Counted from the stretch's first letter, positions 1-9,195 are shown. The stretch: DNA of 64,000 nucleotides from an uncultured Cellvibrio sp. (GCA_946481095.1 CAMLML010000003.1:1-64000), one strand, 5' to 3'. Notes: generated by a model from the letters alone, not told the origin. Made by a program: numbers and translations.

Positions 1-62
1 ATTGCACAAGTTTATGCTTGGGTAGACAATCAAATATCTATATATATGGCTATTATGTTGTT

Positions 63-800
63 TTATAGATTTATATGTGAATCTTCAAGGCAGCCCACGG
101 CAGGTAATTGCAAAAATGCTTCAACGATGAGTTTGTCCCAGGATTTGGTTAGGTCGCGCAGGTAATCATTGTCAGCTTCGAAATTGCAGTGCCGCATAAA
201 TCCGCTGTCGGTCGCGTAGGTCATCAGCTCTATCGGTGGGCCAACGGTGAGGTTGGAACGCATGGTGGAGTCCATTGAAACCAGTGCGCAGAGGGCAGCG
301 GTGTCCAGACCTGTTTCAGGTTTCAGGATACGGTCGAGAATCGGTTTACCATATTTGCTTTCGCCTATCTGCAAATAAGGTGTGTGATCCGAGGTGGTGA
401 TGTGATTACCTTGTGGATAGACCAGCATCAGGCCCGGGGTATCTGTGCCTATCTGCCCACCAATTAAAAAACTGGCTTCGAAGATACTGTTGTTACCATG
501 GCCGTGTTTTTCTTGTACCAATTGGCTAATGTCACCCAGATAATCGGCACAGTCATGCATGTTGCCGAGCGTTGCCAGGCTGGTATCGGCTCCATCTTTT
601 ATGTCTTTACGGATTTTGGCGATGACAGATTGGGTTGTGGCCAGATTGCCTGCGGAATTAATGACAATCTGACGGTCTCCCTGGATGCCAAAATGGTACA
701 TCTTGCTGTAGGTGCTGACTTGATCAACACCGGCATTGGTTCGGGAGTCTGAGCAGAACACCAAACCCGCATTTACTTTTATGGCAACACAGTAAGTCAT
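63..800 (-). CDS. Anbu-type proteasome-like protease
   Basis: Ntn-hydrolase of the bacterial 'ancestral beta subunit' (Anbu) family, a cytoplasmic self-compartmentalising relative of the proteasome beta subunit. The start was set at the ATG at 800 rather than a TTG 21 bases upstream, because this places Thr directly after Met (MTYCVAI), as expected for the N-terminal nucleophile. After Met removal, Thr1, Asp17 (in SDSRTNAG) and Lys32 (in STYSKM) fall where the proteasome catalytic triad lies. The resulting length, 245 aa, suits the family. In other genomes Anbu is usually grouped with transglutaminase-like and ATP-grasp genes; if so here, they lie left of the window, because this gene is transcribed leftward. 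Substrate unknown. Confidence 0.85.
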   Translation of the reverse strand: MTYCVAIKVNAGLVFCSDSRTNAGVDQVSTYSKMYHFGIQGDRQIVINSAGNLATTQSVIAKIRKDIKDGADTSLATLGNMHDCADYLGDISQLVQEKHGHGNNSIFEASFLIGGQIGTDTPGLMLVYPQGNHITTSDHTPYLQIGESKYGKPILDRILKPETGLDTAALCALVSMDSTMRSNLTVGPPIELMTYATDSGFMRHCNFEADNDYLRDLTKSWDKLIVEAFLQLPAVGCLEDSHINL

Positions 801-978
801 GACCCGCTCAAACCTCGACAATCAAAAGGCCGACTAGGGTAAAAGTGCCAGCGGCGAGCGTCAAGGCGAATTTTCGGATGACAGTTTGTTTGGTGGCAGT
901 TTCTTGGGTCTGCCGATTTATATATGATGCTGCGGGGTGTTTCAGACCCACAATTTATTAACTTCTAAGGATTTCCAC

Positions 979-2406
979 ATGAAAAAAATATTGGCTGCAT
1001 TGGTGGGTGTGTTACTGGTTTATATAGGAATATGCTTTTCACTGGGTTTTGTTGCTGAAAACTCCATAAAAGAACAACTTGCATTTCATGAAAAACATGC
1101 GTCGAAATTAAATGGCTTCAAAATGGAAATGACAAATTTTTCCAGAGGGATATTTGGCAGCCGTATGGATGTTAGTGTTCGTTTGGCGGGTGCTGATCCT
1201 GTGTTGAATAATCTGGTAGTGGCAATCCATTCCAAAGTCCAACATGGTCCACTGTTATTTTTGAATGGATTTTCAATAGGTGCTTATTCTTCTCAATCGA
1301 CTTTTATTTTGAAAACCGGTGACGCAGAAGCAGATAAAAAAATAACAGACCTTTTTGGTGATTCGATTGGTTTGTTGAGTGCAAATTATGGTTTTGATAA
1401 AACCTATTCAGGAAATTGGACGCTTGAAGCGATTAATTCAACGGCGGAATCTACCAAAGTGACAATCGATAAATCGGTTATTACTTTTTCAGGTGATTTT
1501 AAAAATATGATGGCGCCGAATTTGAACAGTGAAATTGCAATTGGTGCGGTATCCATAAAAGATGAATCAACAGAGGTAAGCATGGAGCCATGGACTGGAA
1601 AATTGGAACAGCATTATGTTGAAGCAGGTGTACCTATGGCGAATATGAATTTGGGCACCAAAAAAATCAGTGTCAATAATTCTCTTGGTGTGTCAGCAAT
1701 TCTGGAAAATTTAACCATAGAGCAAAAACAACAATTAAACGATAAAAATATGAATACTTTGGTTGCCATACGTCTGGATAAATTTTCAGGGCCACTTGAA
1801 GTGAATAACAGTTTTTATCAGGTTGAATTTAATAATGTTCCAGTTGCGGCACTCAAAAATCTTTATGAGTCTATGGGCAGTGCAGTGGATCCTGTTGAGC
1901 AAATGGAAAAGTTGATGCCTGCATTAACGGGTTTGTTGGCTGATGGGGTAGAGTTGAAATTAGCTATGGGCAGTGAATTTATGGAAGGCAAATTAAAAGG
2001 CGATTTTAATTTGCAATACCATGCCAATGCCGAAGGAAAAAATTTGATGGATTTGCAAACGCCTGAAGAGATGTTGGCCTTGTTTGCTGCAAATCTGGAT
2101 ATTTCGGTGAGTGAATCCATAGTCAATCAAACTCCTATGGCAGCACAAGTGGAACCTTTGGTTGGCACTTATGTAACCAAAGAAAATGGCACCTACAATT
2201 TAAAAGCCAATCTGAAAGACACACAGGTTGTTATAGGGACACAAACTATTCCGGCAGAACAATATATGCCTTTGTTAATGATGGGAGCTATGGGTATGGC
2301 TGCGCAACAAAGTCAGGAAGCACCGAGCGATGAAAGTGTCCCGGCTGATGGCGAGGTTGCACCGGAAGAGATGGATTCTGAAATGGAAGCAGAGGTTACC
2401 GAGTAA
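979..2406 (+). CDS. DUF945 (YdgA-like) family protein
   Basis: Protein of 475 aa resembling the DUF945/YdgA family, whose members are single-pass inner-membrane proteins with a large periplasmic part. The start is the ATG at 979 (MKKILAALVGVLL), preceded by TAAGGA about 8 bases upstream; the reading frame extends 14 codons further up without a good start. Residues 1-25 form an uncleaved or signal-anchor hydrophobic segment. The body is rich in beta-like alternating residues (VDVSVRLAG type), and the last 30 residues form a strongly acidic tail with many Glu and Asp. It stands alone between the divergent Anbu gene and a terminator. The biochemical function of the family is not established. Confidence 0.7.
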   Translation: MKKILAALVGVLLVYIGICFSLGFVAENSIKEQLAFHEKHASKLNGFKMEMTNFSRGIFGSRMDVSVRLAGADPVLNNLVVAIHSKVQHGPLLFLNGFSIGAYSSQSTFILKTGDAEADKKITDLFGDSIGLLSANYGFDKTYSGNWTLEAINSTAESTKVTIDKSVITFSGDFKNMMAPNLNSEIAIGAVSIKDESTEVSMEPWTGKLEQHYVEAGVPMANMNLGTKKISVNNSLGVSAILENLTIEQKQQLNDKNMNTLVAIRLDKFSGPLEVNNSFYQVEFNNVPVAALKNLYESMGSAVDPVEQMEKLMPALTGLLADGVELKLAMGSEFMEGKLKGDFNLQYHANAEGKNLMDLQTPEEMLALFAANLDISVSESIVNQTPMAAQVEPLVGTYVTKENGTYNLKANLKDTQVVIGTQTIPAEQYMPLLMMGAMGMAAQQSQEAPSDESVPADGEVAPEEMDSEMEAEVTE

Positions 2407-2419
2407 TTTATCAGATCAT

Positions 2420-2451
2420 AAAAAAAGCGAGCATGAAAGCTCGCTTTTTTT
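2420..2451. terminator. Bidirectional Rho-independent terminator
   Basis: Six-bp GC stem GCGAGC/GCTCGC with loop ATGAAA, flanked by an A-run on the left and a T-run on the right. It extends by A-T pairs and can end transcription of the DUF945 gene (+) and of mscS (-), which converge here. Confidence 0.9.
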
Positions 2452-2475
2452 ATGACCAGGGTTTTTAAATTTTTT

Positions 2476-3318
2476 TCAAGACTGATCCATTTTGAATTCT
2501 TTTCCGTCCCAATGAATATTCATTTGTGGATAGGGAATGGTGATGCCAGCTGCATCAAATGCAACTTTTACTCTTTCTGTGACGGCAAATTTCACATCCC
2601 AATAATCTTCTGTTTTTACCCAGGGACGCACAAAAAAATCGACGCTGTTTGCACCTAGTTCACCGACGGCAATTAAAGGTGCGGGATCTTTTAAAATGCG
2701 CGCTTCGTTTTCAATCACTTCTGTCAGTACATCGCGTGCAACACGCAAATCATCGCTGTAACTGATGCTGAATATCATATCGATACGACGGGTCGAGCGT
2801 TTGGAGTAATTGATAATGTTGCTGCTATAAATAGCACCGTTCGGGATAATGACTTCTTTGTTGTCGCCAGTGTGCATAATGGTTGAAAAGATACCAATTT
2901 TTTCAATCATGCCGGATGTTCCGGCGGCTTCTACAAAATCGCCATCTTTAAACGGACGAAAAATCAGTAACATAAAACCCGCTGCAAAATTTTGTAGAGA
3001 ACTTTGTAGTGCCAAACCAACTGCTAAACCGGCTGCACCCAGAACCGCGATGACCGAGTTGGTATTTACACCTAACTGATCCAGTACGGCGACCAATACA
3101 ATAATCAACAACAAAGCGCGAATCAGTGATTGAATAAAATCGACCAGAATTTTATCCAGCTTGGTATGACTCAAAACCTTACCCAATGCGCGACTGACAT
3201 ATTTGGCAACCAATTGGCCAACCAAAAATATAGTCAAGGCAATTAATATTTTGATGCTCCAGGGTTCGATAAATTTGTGATAAATCGCAATAAGTTCGGC
3301 TTGATTAATGTTGAACAT
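2476..3318 (-). CDS. mscS: Small-conductance mechanosensitive channel, MscS family
   Basis: Inner-membrane channel that opens under membrane tension to release solutes on osmotic downshock. The 280-aa product has the minimal MscS plan: TM1 at about 21-41, TM2 at 66-82, and a Gly/Ala-rich pore helix TM3 at about 88-115 (GAAGLAVGLALQSSLQNF). The cytosolic beta domain follows (FRPFKDGDFVE, IPNGAIYSS). The ATG at 3318 was chosen over a TTG 24 bases upstream because it has a GAGG Shine-Dalgarno 8 bases before it. It is transcribed in the same direction as the rsx operon, but a 216-bp composite repeat separates them, so co-transcription is uncertain. Confidence 0.9.
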   Translation of the reverse strand: MFNINQAELIAIYHKFIEPWSIKILIALTIFLVGQLVAKYVSRALGKVLSHTKLDKILVDFIQSLIRALLLIIVLVAVLDQLGVNTNSVIAVLGAAGLAVGLALQSSLQNFAAGFMLLIFRPFKDGDFVEAAGTSGMIEKIGIFSTIMHTGDNKEVIIPNGAIYSSNIINYSKRSTRRIDMIFSISYSDDLRVARDVLTEVIENEARILKDPAPLIAVGELGANSVDFFVRPWVKTEDYWDVKFAVTERVKVAFDAAGITIPYPQMNIHWDGKEFKMDQS

Positions 3319-3347
3319 GATTTGCCTCGTTTGGATTTGCAAGGTGA

Positions 3348-3563
3348 AACAAACTCCACCCTAGCCCTCCCCTTCGTAAGGGGAGAGGATTGGCTCCTCC
3401 CTTTGAAAAAGGGAGGCGGGGGAGGGATTTGAGATTGAAAATTTTGCGAACATGTTAAATCCCCCCTAACCCCCCTTTTTCAAAGTGGGGAACAACTCCC
3501 TGCAATTCTGCAGGGAGTAAAGTTCCCTCCCCTTACGAAGGGGAGGACTAGAGTGGGGTTTGT
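3348..3563. repeat. Composite nested inverted repeat (MITE/REP-like)
   Basis: Intergenic block of nested palindromes. The outer arms (about 3348-3388 and 3525-3563) are roughly 38-bp inverted repeats of each other, each itself containing a hairpin with CTCCCCTTCGTAAGGGGAG. Inside them lies a second inverted pair (about 3392-3430 and 3457-3490), then a perfect 10-bp hairpin at 3495-3518 (ACTCCCTGCA, loop ATTC). The inner pair recurs in opposite orientation at 6758-6853. No transposase is encoded, so this is a non-autonomous dispersed repeat. Confidence 0.85.
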
Positions 3564-3575
3564 TTTAAAAAAATT

Positions 3576-4292
3576 TTACGCAACAGTCCCGGTAGTTCTA
3601 ACTCTTTTACTACCTTTAACCGGTTTACTTTTGTTAGCCTCTGCTCTGGCTTTCAAAATCGAATCAATGGAATTTTTTCCAGCAATTAAAAAGCCCACCA
3701 CAATAAATGCACCGGGCGGTAGCAAAGCAAAAATCACATTGGGATAATCTTTACCAAAAATATTGAGTTGCCAATCACGTGCAATTTCACCGAAGAGCAA
3801 ATGCATATCGGCAAATAAATGGCCGGTGCCCAACAGTTCGCGCACCGCGCCTACACAAACCAATACCAATAAAAATCCCAAACCCATCATAAAACCATCG
3901 AATGCAGCAGGGATTAATTTGTTTTTGCTGGCGAATGCATCGGCGCGGCCCAAGACAGCACAGTTGGTTACGATTAACGGAATAAATAATCCGAGAATTT
4001 GATACAGCTCATAAGTGAAAGCTTTCATCAGTAATTCGGTGCAGGTTACAGCAGCAGCGATAATCATGACAAAAGCCGGTAAGCGAACGGCATCGCTCAC
4101 GTGTTTGCGAATGAGTGACACCACTGAATTGGTGATGGTTAATACCAGCAAGGTTGCCATACCCAATCCCAAAGCATTAACCACCGACGAACTTACAGCG
4201 AGCAGTGGACATAATCCCAATAGCTGTACTAATGCCGGATTGTTGGACCAAAGGCCTTTGTTGATAATGTCACTGTAATTAACTTCACTCAT
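3576..4292 (-). CDS. rsxE: Electron transport complex subunit RsxE/RnfE
   Basis: Integral membrane subunit of the Rnf/Rsx complex, which couples electron flow between NADH and ferredoxin (or the SoxR-reducing chain) to ion transport. The ATG at 4292 (MSEVNYSD) matches the family N-terminus; a 23-residue upstream extension in frame does not. The start overlaps the end of rsxG by 8 bases, implying translational coupling. The 238-aa product carries about six TM helices and the family motif [18 protein letters not shown], paralogous to RsxA ([18 protein letters not shown]), with Cys in GLCPLL expected to help bind the membrane iron centre. The C-terminus is basic ([13 protein letters not shown]). 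It is the last gene of the operon; no nth gene follows, unlike in E. coli. Confidence 0.95.
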   Translation of the reverse strand: MSEVNYSDIINKGLWSNNPALVQLLGLCPLLAVSSSVVNALGLGMATLLVLTITNSVVSLIRKHVSDAVRLPAFVMIIAAAVTCTELLMKAFTYELYQILGLFIPLIVTNCAVLGRADAFASKNKLIPAAFDGFMMGLGFLLVLVCVGAVRELLGTGHLFADMHLLFGEIARDWQLNIFGKDYPNVIFALLPPGAFIVVGFLIAGKNSIDSILKARAEANKSKPVKGSKRVRTTGTVA

Positions 4293-4929
4293 GATGTTCA
4301 CCGTTGGGTGCGGGTGTATCAAATAATTCAGGATGTGCTTGTACAAATTCCAAAACGTCACGAATTTTTTTCACCACAGCGCGCGGTGTAATCGTGGCGC
4401 CAGCGAATTGATCAAATATACCACCATCTTTTTTCACCAGCCATTCGCTGATAACAGGTGCCTGTAAACTTTTTCCGTTGAAATTTAAAATCCAGTTGGA
4501 TTTTTTAATTTCAATTTTATCGCCTAACCCCGGTGTTTCCTTATGGGCGATGACCCGGACGCCGGCAATAGTTAAGTCGCGATTGACGCCTACGATCATG
4601 GCGATATCGCCACTATAGCCATCATGCGCCATAGCGGGAATAATTAATGCGGTAACTTGTCCCTGGCGTCGTGCGATGTAAACAGGTTGATTGGCATCGA
4701 CGCCCAGGTGTTCGTGAGTCAGTGATGGAAGCTTGATAGTGTCCTGCAGTAAATCATTATCCAATTGATCGGCGGGTACAATTTCAAACAGGGCTTTTTG
4801 TTTTGCGGCACGTTCAGCTTTGGCAATTCGATCCTGGGTGCCTAAATTCACCAGAGCCAAAGCAGCCGCAGCGAGTAATGCAAATACACCCAATATCAAA
4901 CTGTTTTTACTGATGGATTGCCCGAGCAT
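4285..4929 (-). CDS. rsxG: Electron transport complex subunit RsxG/RnfG
   Basis: Membrane-anchored periplasmic flavoprotein of the Rnf/Rsx complex (214 aa). It has an N-terminal TM helix (about 8-28) and an FMN-binding domain. The sequence [13 protein letters not shown] gives Thr179 as the expected phosphoester-linked FMN site of the (S/A)GAT flavinylation motif. The start ATG shares one base with the rsxD stop (TGATG), indicating coupled translation, and the 3' end overlaps rsxE by 8 bases. A Lys/Asp-rich conserved stretch ([27 protein letters not shown]) is typical of the family. Confidence 0.95.
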   Translation of the reverse strand: MLGQSISKNSLILGVFALLAAAALALVNLGTQDRIAKAERAAKQKALFEIVPADQLDNDLLQDTIKLPSLTHEHLGVDANQPVYIARRQGQVTALIIPAMAHDGYSGDIAMIVGVNRDLTIAGVRVIAHKETPGLGDKIEIKKSNWILNFNGKSLQAPVISEWLVKKDGGIFDQFAGATITPRAVVKKIRDVLEFVQAHPELFDTPAPNGEHHE

Positions 4930-6008
4930 CAGTGGCCTCCATCTTTGGCTTGTGGTTTTTCGGTGGCCTTGCGGGGTTTTGCATGGCCATAGGTTCGTGG
5001 CGTGGTGTAGTAATCAATAAAAGGTGCTGCGAAATTTAATAATAAAACAGCAAAACCCACGCCGTCGGGATAACCGGTTCCCCAGGCGCGAATTACGTAA
5101 ATGACCAAACCAATCAGTGCGCCATAAATAATTCTGCCGCGAATACTTACGGCAGATGAAACCGGATCAGTCACAATAAAAAATGCACCCAACATAGTGG
5201 CGCCAGAAAATAGATGAAACAAAGGTGAGCCGCTGGATTGTGAACTGCCTGCGTCATAAAAAATCGCGGACACAATTGTCAATGACAACAACATGCTAAT
5301 CGGTGCATGCCAGGTGAATACTTTTTTGTAGAGTAAAAATAATCCGCCGATTAAAAATGCCAGATTCACCCACTCCCAACCGGCACCGGCCCAAACACCA
5401 GTGTTGAATGCAGGTTCTTTTGCGTAGAGTTCGTCCAACACCAATCCGGAATTTTGTTTCATTAAATCCAGAACCGTTGCCGATGCATAAGCATCAATCG
5501 GTGAACCGAAAAAAACTTTTTCGAGTGCGGCAACAAAGCCGGGTAAGGTTTGGCTATCCGCCAGCATGGGTGAGGGTGTTGCCCAGCTTGTCATTTGCAG
5601 CGGAAATGAAATCAACAATAACACGTAAGCGACCATTGCCGGATTAAACGGATTAAAACCCATGCCACCGTAAAGTTGTTTTGCCAAAATAATGGCAATG
5701 AAGCTTCCTGCAACCACTAACCACCAAGGGCAATAAGGCGGCAAAGAAACGGCGATTAAAATTGCAGTGACCAATGCGCTGCAATCTTTTAGATAAAATC
5801 CAACCGGGCGATTGCGTAATTTAATCACCAGTGCTTCAAATCCAACACAAGACACACAGGCCAACACCAAATTGATAAAGACTCCCGGGCCAAAAAACCA
5901 GGCGAGTACGGCAATACCAGGGATAGTGGCGTAGATCACCAGGCGCATCAATTCGCCGGTCGATATGGCCCCGCGAGCGTGGGGTGATGTGATATTGATT
6001 AGCGCCAT
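4929..6008 (-). CDS. rsxD: Electron transport complex subunit RsxD/RnfD
   Basis: Polytopic membrane subunit of Rnf/Rsx, 359 aa, with about nine to ten hydrophobic segments. The candidate covalent-FMN threonine is Thr178 in DAYASATVLD, at the position corresponding to that reported for other RnfD proteins. Conserved blocks GGMGFNPFNPAMVAYV (113-128) and the FSGAT...TDPVSS region (267-285) are characteristic of the NqrB/RnfD family. It ends in a basic hydrophilic tail. The start ATG at 6008 lies 8 bases from the end of the unknown gene at 6017, so the two are probably co-translated. The 3' end overlaps rsxG by one base. Confidence 0.95.
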   Translation of the reverse strand: MALINITSPHARGAISTGELMRLVIYATIPGIAVLAWFFGPGVFINLVLACVSCVGFEALVIKLRNRPVGFYLKDCSALVTAILIAVSLPPYCPWWLVVAGSFIAIILAKQLYGGMGFNPFNPAMVAYVLLLISFPLQMTSWATPSPMLADSQTLPGFVAALEKVFFGSPIDAYASATVLDLMKQNSGLVLDELYAKEPAFNTGVWAGAGWEWVNLAFLIGGLFLLYKKVFTWHAPISMLLSLTIVSAIFYDAGSSQSSGSPLFHLFSGATMLGAFFIVTDPVSSAVSIRGRIIYGALIGLVIYVIRAWGTGYPDGVGFAVLLLNFAAPFIDYYTTPRTYGHAKPRKATEKPQAKDGGH

Positions 6009-6016
6009 AATCTTGA

Positions 6017-6703
6017 TTAGTTAGTGGTTAATTGCCATTGGTTATTCACCAATGTGAGTTTCTTTTGAGCCAAACATTCGCCATTTTCATTGCGAGTTGC
6101 GTTGGCGTCTTCACACAATTCTATTGTCGATAAGACAATTTCATGATCGCCATTCCACTTGGCATCAACCACGCCCCAGTTTTCATCCAGTTTGAATTCT
6201 TCGGTTAATCCTTCACTGGTGATGGTGTGTATGGCAATTCCGTTAGCGGCAAAACCTGCATAAATATCGGCAGCATAACTCAACAGGCGTTTGCCATCCG
6301 CCGAAAAAACCGGGCTGCTATTTAATTCCGTTTTTTTGAACTCACGCCCTAAATCTATCAATTCAAAAATTTGGGTTTCACCGCCGTCAGCAAATTGTTT
6401 TACCAACAACCAATTGCGGAATGGCCAATATTGAATCGGGTAAGTCAGTCGCTCATCCGGATGCGACTCCAGATTTTCTTCAGTCAATAAAGCCAGGCGC
6501 AATTGCGATGACTTGTTGCGAACTTCTAACTGACCCGATTTCAAACTAAAAGTTTGTGGATACTCACTCGCCAATTTCTGTGCTGACAACTGGGTACATT
6601 CCAACAAATTATCCAGATCACAAAAACTTTGCTGCGCAAATCCCGGCACTGCCAACAGCAACATAATCCCTGACACTAATCCTCTCAACAATTGCAACAA
6701 CAT
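6017..6703 (-). CDS. Unknown secreted protein inserted in the rsx operon
   Basis: Product of 228 aa not recognised. A clear signal peptide (MLLQLLRGLVSGIMLLLAVPGFAQQ) predicts export to the periplasm. The mature part has four Cys (two near the N-terminus in SFCDLDNLLECTQ, two near the C-terminus in LCEDAN and GECLAQ) that could form disulfides. It also has beta-propeller-like phrases (SPVFSADGKRLLSYA, VVDAKWNGDHEIVLST), suggesting WD40/TolB-type blades but too few for a full propeller. It lies between rsxC and rsxD, 8 bases ahead of rsxD, with a repeat block between it and rsxC. A role in maturation or regulation of Rnf is only a guess from position. Confidence 0.75.
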   Translation of the reverse strand: MLLQLLRGLVSGIMLLLAVPGFAQQSFCDLDNLLECTQLSAQKLASEYPQTFSLKSGQLEVRNKSSQLRLALLTEENLESHPDERLTYPIQYWPFRNWLLVKQFADGGETQIFELIDLGREFKKTELNSSPVFSADGKRLLSYAADIYAGFAANGIAIHTITSEGLTEEFKLDENWGVVDAKWNGDHEIVLSTIELCEDANATRNENGECLAQKKLTLVNNQWQLTTN

Positions 6704-6731
6704 CTAATTCACTTCTCGGTTAATATTTCAT

Positions 6732-6853
6732 TGTGGGCATTGCTGCCCAGTCTAGGGTTCCCCACTTTGAAAAAGGGGGGGTAGGGGGGATTTAAATTTT
6801 GTAAAATTGCTGAGATCTTAAATCCCTCCCCCGCCTCCCTTTTTCAAAGGGAG
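6732..6853. repeat. Two dispersed repeat families side by side
   Basis: Left part (6732-6754) is a degenerate half of the GTTGGGCATTACTGCCCAAC repeat also found at 23762-23833. Right part (6758-6853) is an inverted pair of about 39-bp arms separated by about 25 bp. It is the reverse complement of the inner unit at 3392-3490, with nearly identical arms and a diverged centre. It sits inside the rsx operon between rsxC and the unknown gene. Confidence 0.85.
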
Positions 6854-6867
6854 GAGCCAAATCTCGT

Positions 6868-9195
6868 TTAACTCAATTCTTTCAGTTTTGCTTCCAACTT
6901 CTCAACACTACTCCTAAACACTTCAACATTCGCATCACCTTCTGCTTCAGCCTTGGCCAAACGCTCGCGCGCTTTTTGCAATCTGTCTTCCAATGATTTG
7001 CGTTGTTCTGCGCGTTTTTCGTCATCGCTCATATTGGCCAGCGCAGCGGCTTTTGCTTTGGCTTTTTCGATTGCCAATTCAGCGGCAGATTTTTCCGGTT
7101 CACTGACAACCGGTGCTGCGCTGGCATCAATGCCTAGTTCTTTTAATGATGCTATTGTCTGCTCAATTTTTTGCTGCAACTTTTCTGCGCCCTGTTGTAG
7201 CGCGTCCAGATTACTGCTGCCTTCCGCTTTTGCCGCTTCGACTTTTTCTTGCGCTTTTTGCAAACGAGTTTGCAGCGATTCCAAATCAGCTCTGAGTTTA
7301 TCCGCGGGTGATAAATTCATTTTGGCTTGTGCGCGAGCAATAGCGGCTGCGACCGGGTCATCGACTGGCGCGGCAGCAGGCACAGAAGATGCCGTGGAAT
7401 CTTTTGCTGGAGCTTTTTTATCCGGTGCTTGCGCTAAAAATTCTGCGAGTTTTGTTTCCGCTTCGGATAATTTCAATTCAGCTTGTTTGATACGTGCCGC
7501 TTGCTTTTCCAACTGTTCTTCGGTGATAGGTTTGTTTTTCGGGTCGCGTGATACCAAAGGTTTTTGTGCAAACTCCAGAGCATTTTTCGCGGCTGCTACC
7601 AAACGTTCAAGTTTGGCTTTTTGTTCTTCGGGTGATAATTCCGGTGTTGTCAGTTTGATTGGGTCAACAATTTGTGCGGGCACAGGTGCAGCCGCTTGTT
7701 TATCCGCGAGTTGTTTTTTTGCTTCTTCAGCTGCTTTTTGGCGAGCCAAACGTTTGGCTTCTTTTTCGGCTTCTTCTTTTGCCAAACGCTCTTTGCGGAA
7801 TTCAAACCGTTGACGTGAACGATCCGATTTTTCTTTTTCGATCAGATGTTGGCGAATACTGCCTTTGGCGGCACGATAGTATTGCACCAGCGGAATGCTG
7901 CTGGGGCATACATAAGAACAGGCACCGCACTCAATGCAATCAAATAAATTGTGCGATTCGAGTCGATCAAAATCTTCAGCTTGTGCATACCAGAATAATT
8001 GTTGCGGCAACAAACTCGCCGGGCAAACTTCTGCGCACAAACCGCAACGAATACAAGCTTGTGCGGGATCAGGCAGTGGTAATTCTTTTGCTGTGGGTGC
8101 CAATAAACAGTTGGTGGTTTTAATCACTGGCACATTGAGTGCGGGCAAAGTGAAACCCATCATAGGGCCGCCCATAATCACGCGTGAAGCGCGTTTTGCA
8201 TCGAAACCTTGTTGTTGCAACACATAATCAATCGGTGTGCCCAACAATAATTCCAAATTGCGTTGTTTACCTAAAGCTTCACCCACTAGTGTGGTGATGC
8301 GAGAAATTAACGGCTCACCAAAACGCACTGCTCGCCATGCCGCAATTGCGGTGGCCACGTTGACACAAATCACACCAATATCAGCAGAGTGATGACCGCT
8401 GGGAATTTCGCGACCGGTCAAAATATAAATTAATTGTTTGGCGCCACCAGAAGGATATTTGGTGGGGAATGAAACCACTTTGATATTTGCCGCTTCAGCT
8501 TGAGTTTGCTTGGCAATTTCCACTGCGGCTTTTACTGCAGCAATTGCTTTGGGTTTGTTGTCTTCAATCCCGATCAGAATATTTTTCGGGTGATGCAAAA
8601 TATGACTGGTGAGCAACACACCTTCAATTAATTGATCGGCACGTTCTTGCATCAGAATATCGTCGGCGGTGATGTAGGGCTCGCACTCAGCGCCGTTGAT
8701 CACCAGTGTATCAATCACTTGCGTGGATTTTGGGGCGAGTTTTACCGCCGTAGGGAAACCCGCACCACCCAAACCGGCAACACCGGCTGCGCGAATTTTA
8801 TCGAGCAGAATCAAGCGGTCGAGTTGCAAATAATTGTCGCAAGTTTGCAGTGCAATCCATTCTTCTTTGCCGTCGGGTTGAATCACAATACATTCGGCTG
8901 TCATGCCGGAAGCGTGTGGAACTTGGCGATCTTCGATCGCAATTACGGTTCCTGATGTTGATGCATGAGTGTTAGCACTGAAAGTCCCTTCTGCTGCACC
9001 GATCAATTGGCCTTTTAATACATGCTCGCCAACACTCACCACTGGTTGTGCGGGCCTACCCAAATGTTGGTTGAGCGGAATGATCAACTGCGGCGGCAGC
9101 GGCAAATGCCCAATGGGTAATTGCAGGGATTGGGTTTTGTTTTCTGCGGGATGAATGCCACCGGGCAATTCCCAAATCGGAATCAAACTGGTCAT
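6868..9195 (-). CDS. rsxC: Electron transport complex subunit RsxC/RnfC
   Basis: NADH-oxidising peripheral subunit of Rnf/Rsx (775 aa). The first 440 residues hold the NADH/FMN region (GLGGAGFPTAVKL, INGAECEPYI) and two [4Fe-4S] motifs: Cys381, 384, 387, 391 and Cys420, 423, 426, 430. Residues 440-775 are a long Ala/Lys/Glu-rich coiled-coil tail with internal repeats of the type RLQKAxExxxxAxAEGxxN followed by EKLxxK, ending in KLKELS. Such tails of variable length are known in gammaproteobacterial RnfC. The start ATG shares a base with the rsxB stop (TGATG). Downstream lies a palindromic repeat block that may weaken expression of the distal genes. Confidence 0.95.
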   Translation of the reverse strand: MTSLIPIWELPGGIHPAENKTQSLQLPIGHLPLPPQLIIPLNQHLGRPAQPVVSVGEHVLKGQLIGAAEGTFSANTHASTSGTVIAIEDRQVPHASGMTAECIVIQPDGKEEWIALQTCDNYLQLDRLILLDKIRAAGVAGLGGAGFPTAVKLAPKSTQVIDTLVINGAECEPYITADDILMQERADQLIEGVLLTSHILHHPKNILIGIEDNKPKAIAAVKAAVEIAKQTQAEAANIKVVSFPTKYPSGGAKQLIYILTGREIPSGHHSADIGVICVNVATAIAAWRAVRFGEPLISRITTLVGEALGKQRNLELLLGTPIDYVLQQQGFDAKRASRVIMGGPMMGFTLPALNVPVIKTTNCLLAPTAKELPLPDPAQACIRCGLCAEVCPASLLPQQLFWYAQAEDFDRLESHNLFDCIECGACSYVCPSSIPLVQYYRAAKGSIRQHLIEKEKSDRSRQRFEFRKERLAKEEAEKEAKRLARQKAAEEAKKQLADKQAAAPVPAQIVDPIKLTTPELSPEEQKAKLERLVAAAKNALEFAQKPLVSRDPKNKPITEEQLEKQAARIKQAELKLSEAETKLAEFLAQAPDKKAPAKDSTASSVPAAAPVDDPVAAAIARAQAKMNLSPADKLRADLESLQTRLQKAQEKVEAAKAEGSSNLDALQQGAEKLQQKIEQTIASLKELGIDASAAPVVSEPEKSAAELAIEKAKAKAAALANMSDDEKRAEQRKSLEDRLQKARERLAKAEAEGDANVEVFRSSVEKLEAKLKELS

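Noticed and set aside
3348..3563. CRISPR array or attI-like site
   Set aside because: The repeats are inverted palindromes with irregular spacing, not direct repeats with spacers, and no cas or intI gene is near.
6953..7813. A 286-codon plus-strand ORF opposite the rsxC tail
   Set aside because: It is an antisense shadow of the Ala/Lys/Glu repeat region; Ser/Ala/Phe/Cys-rich composition and no ribosome site.
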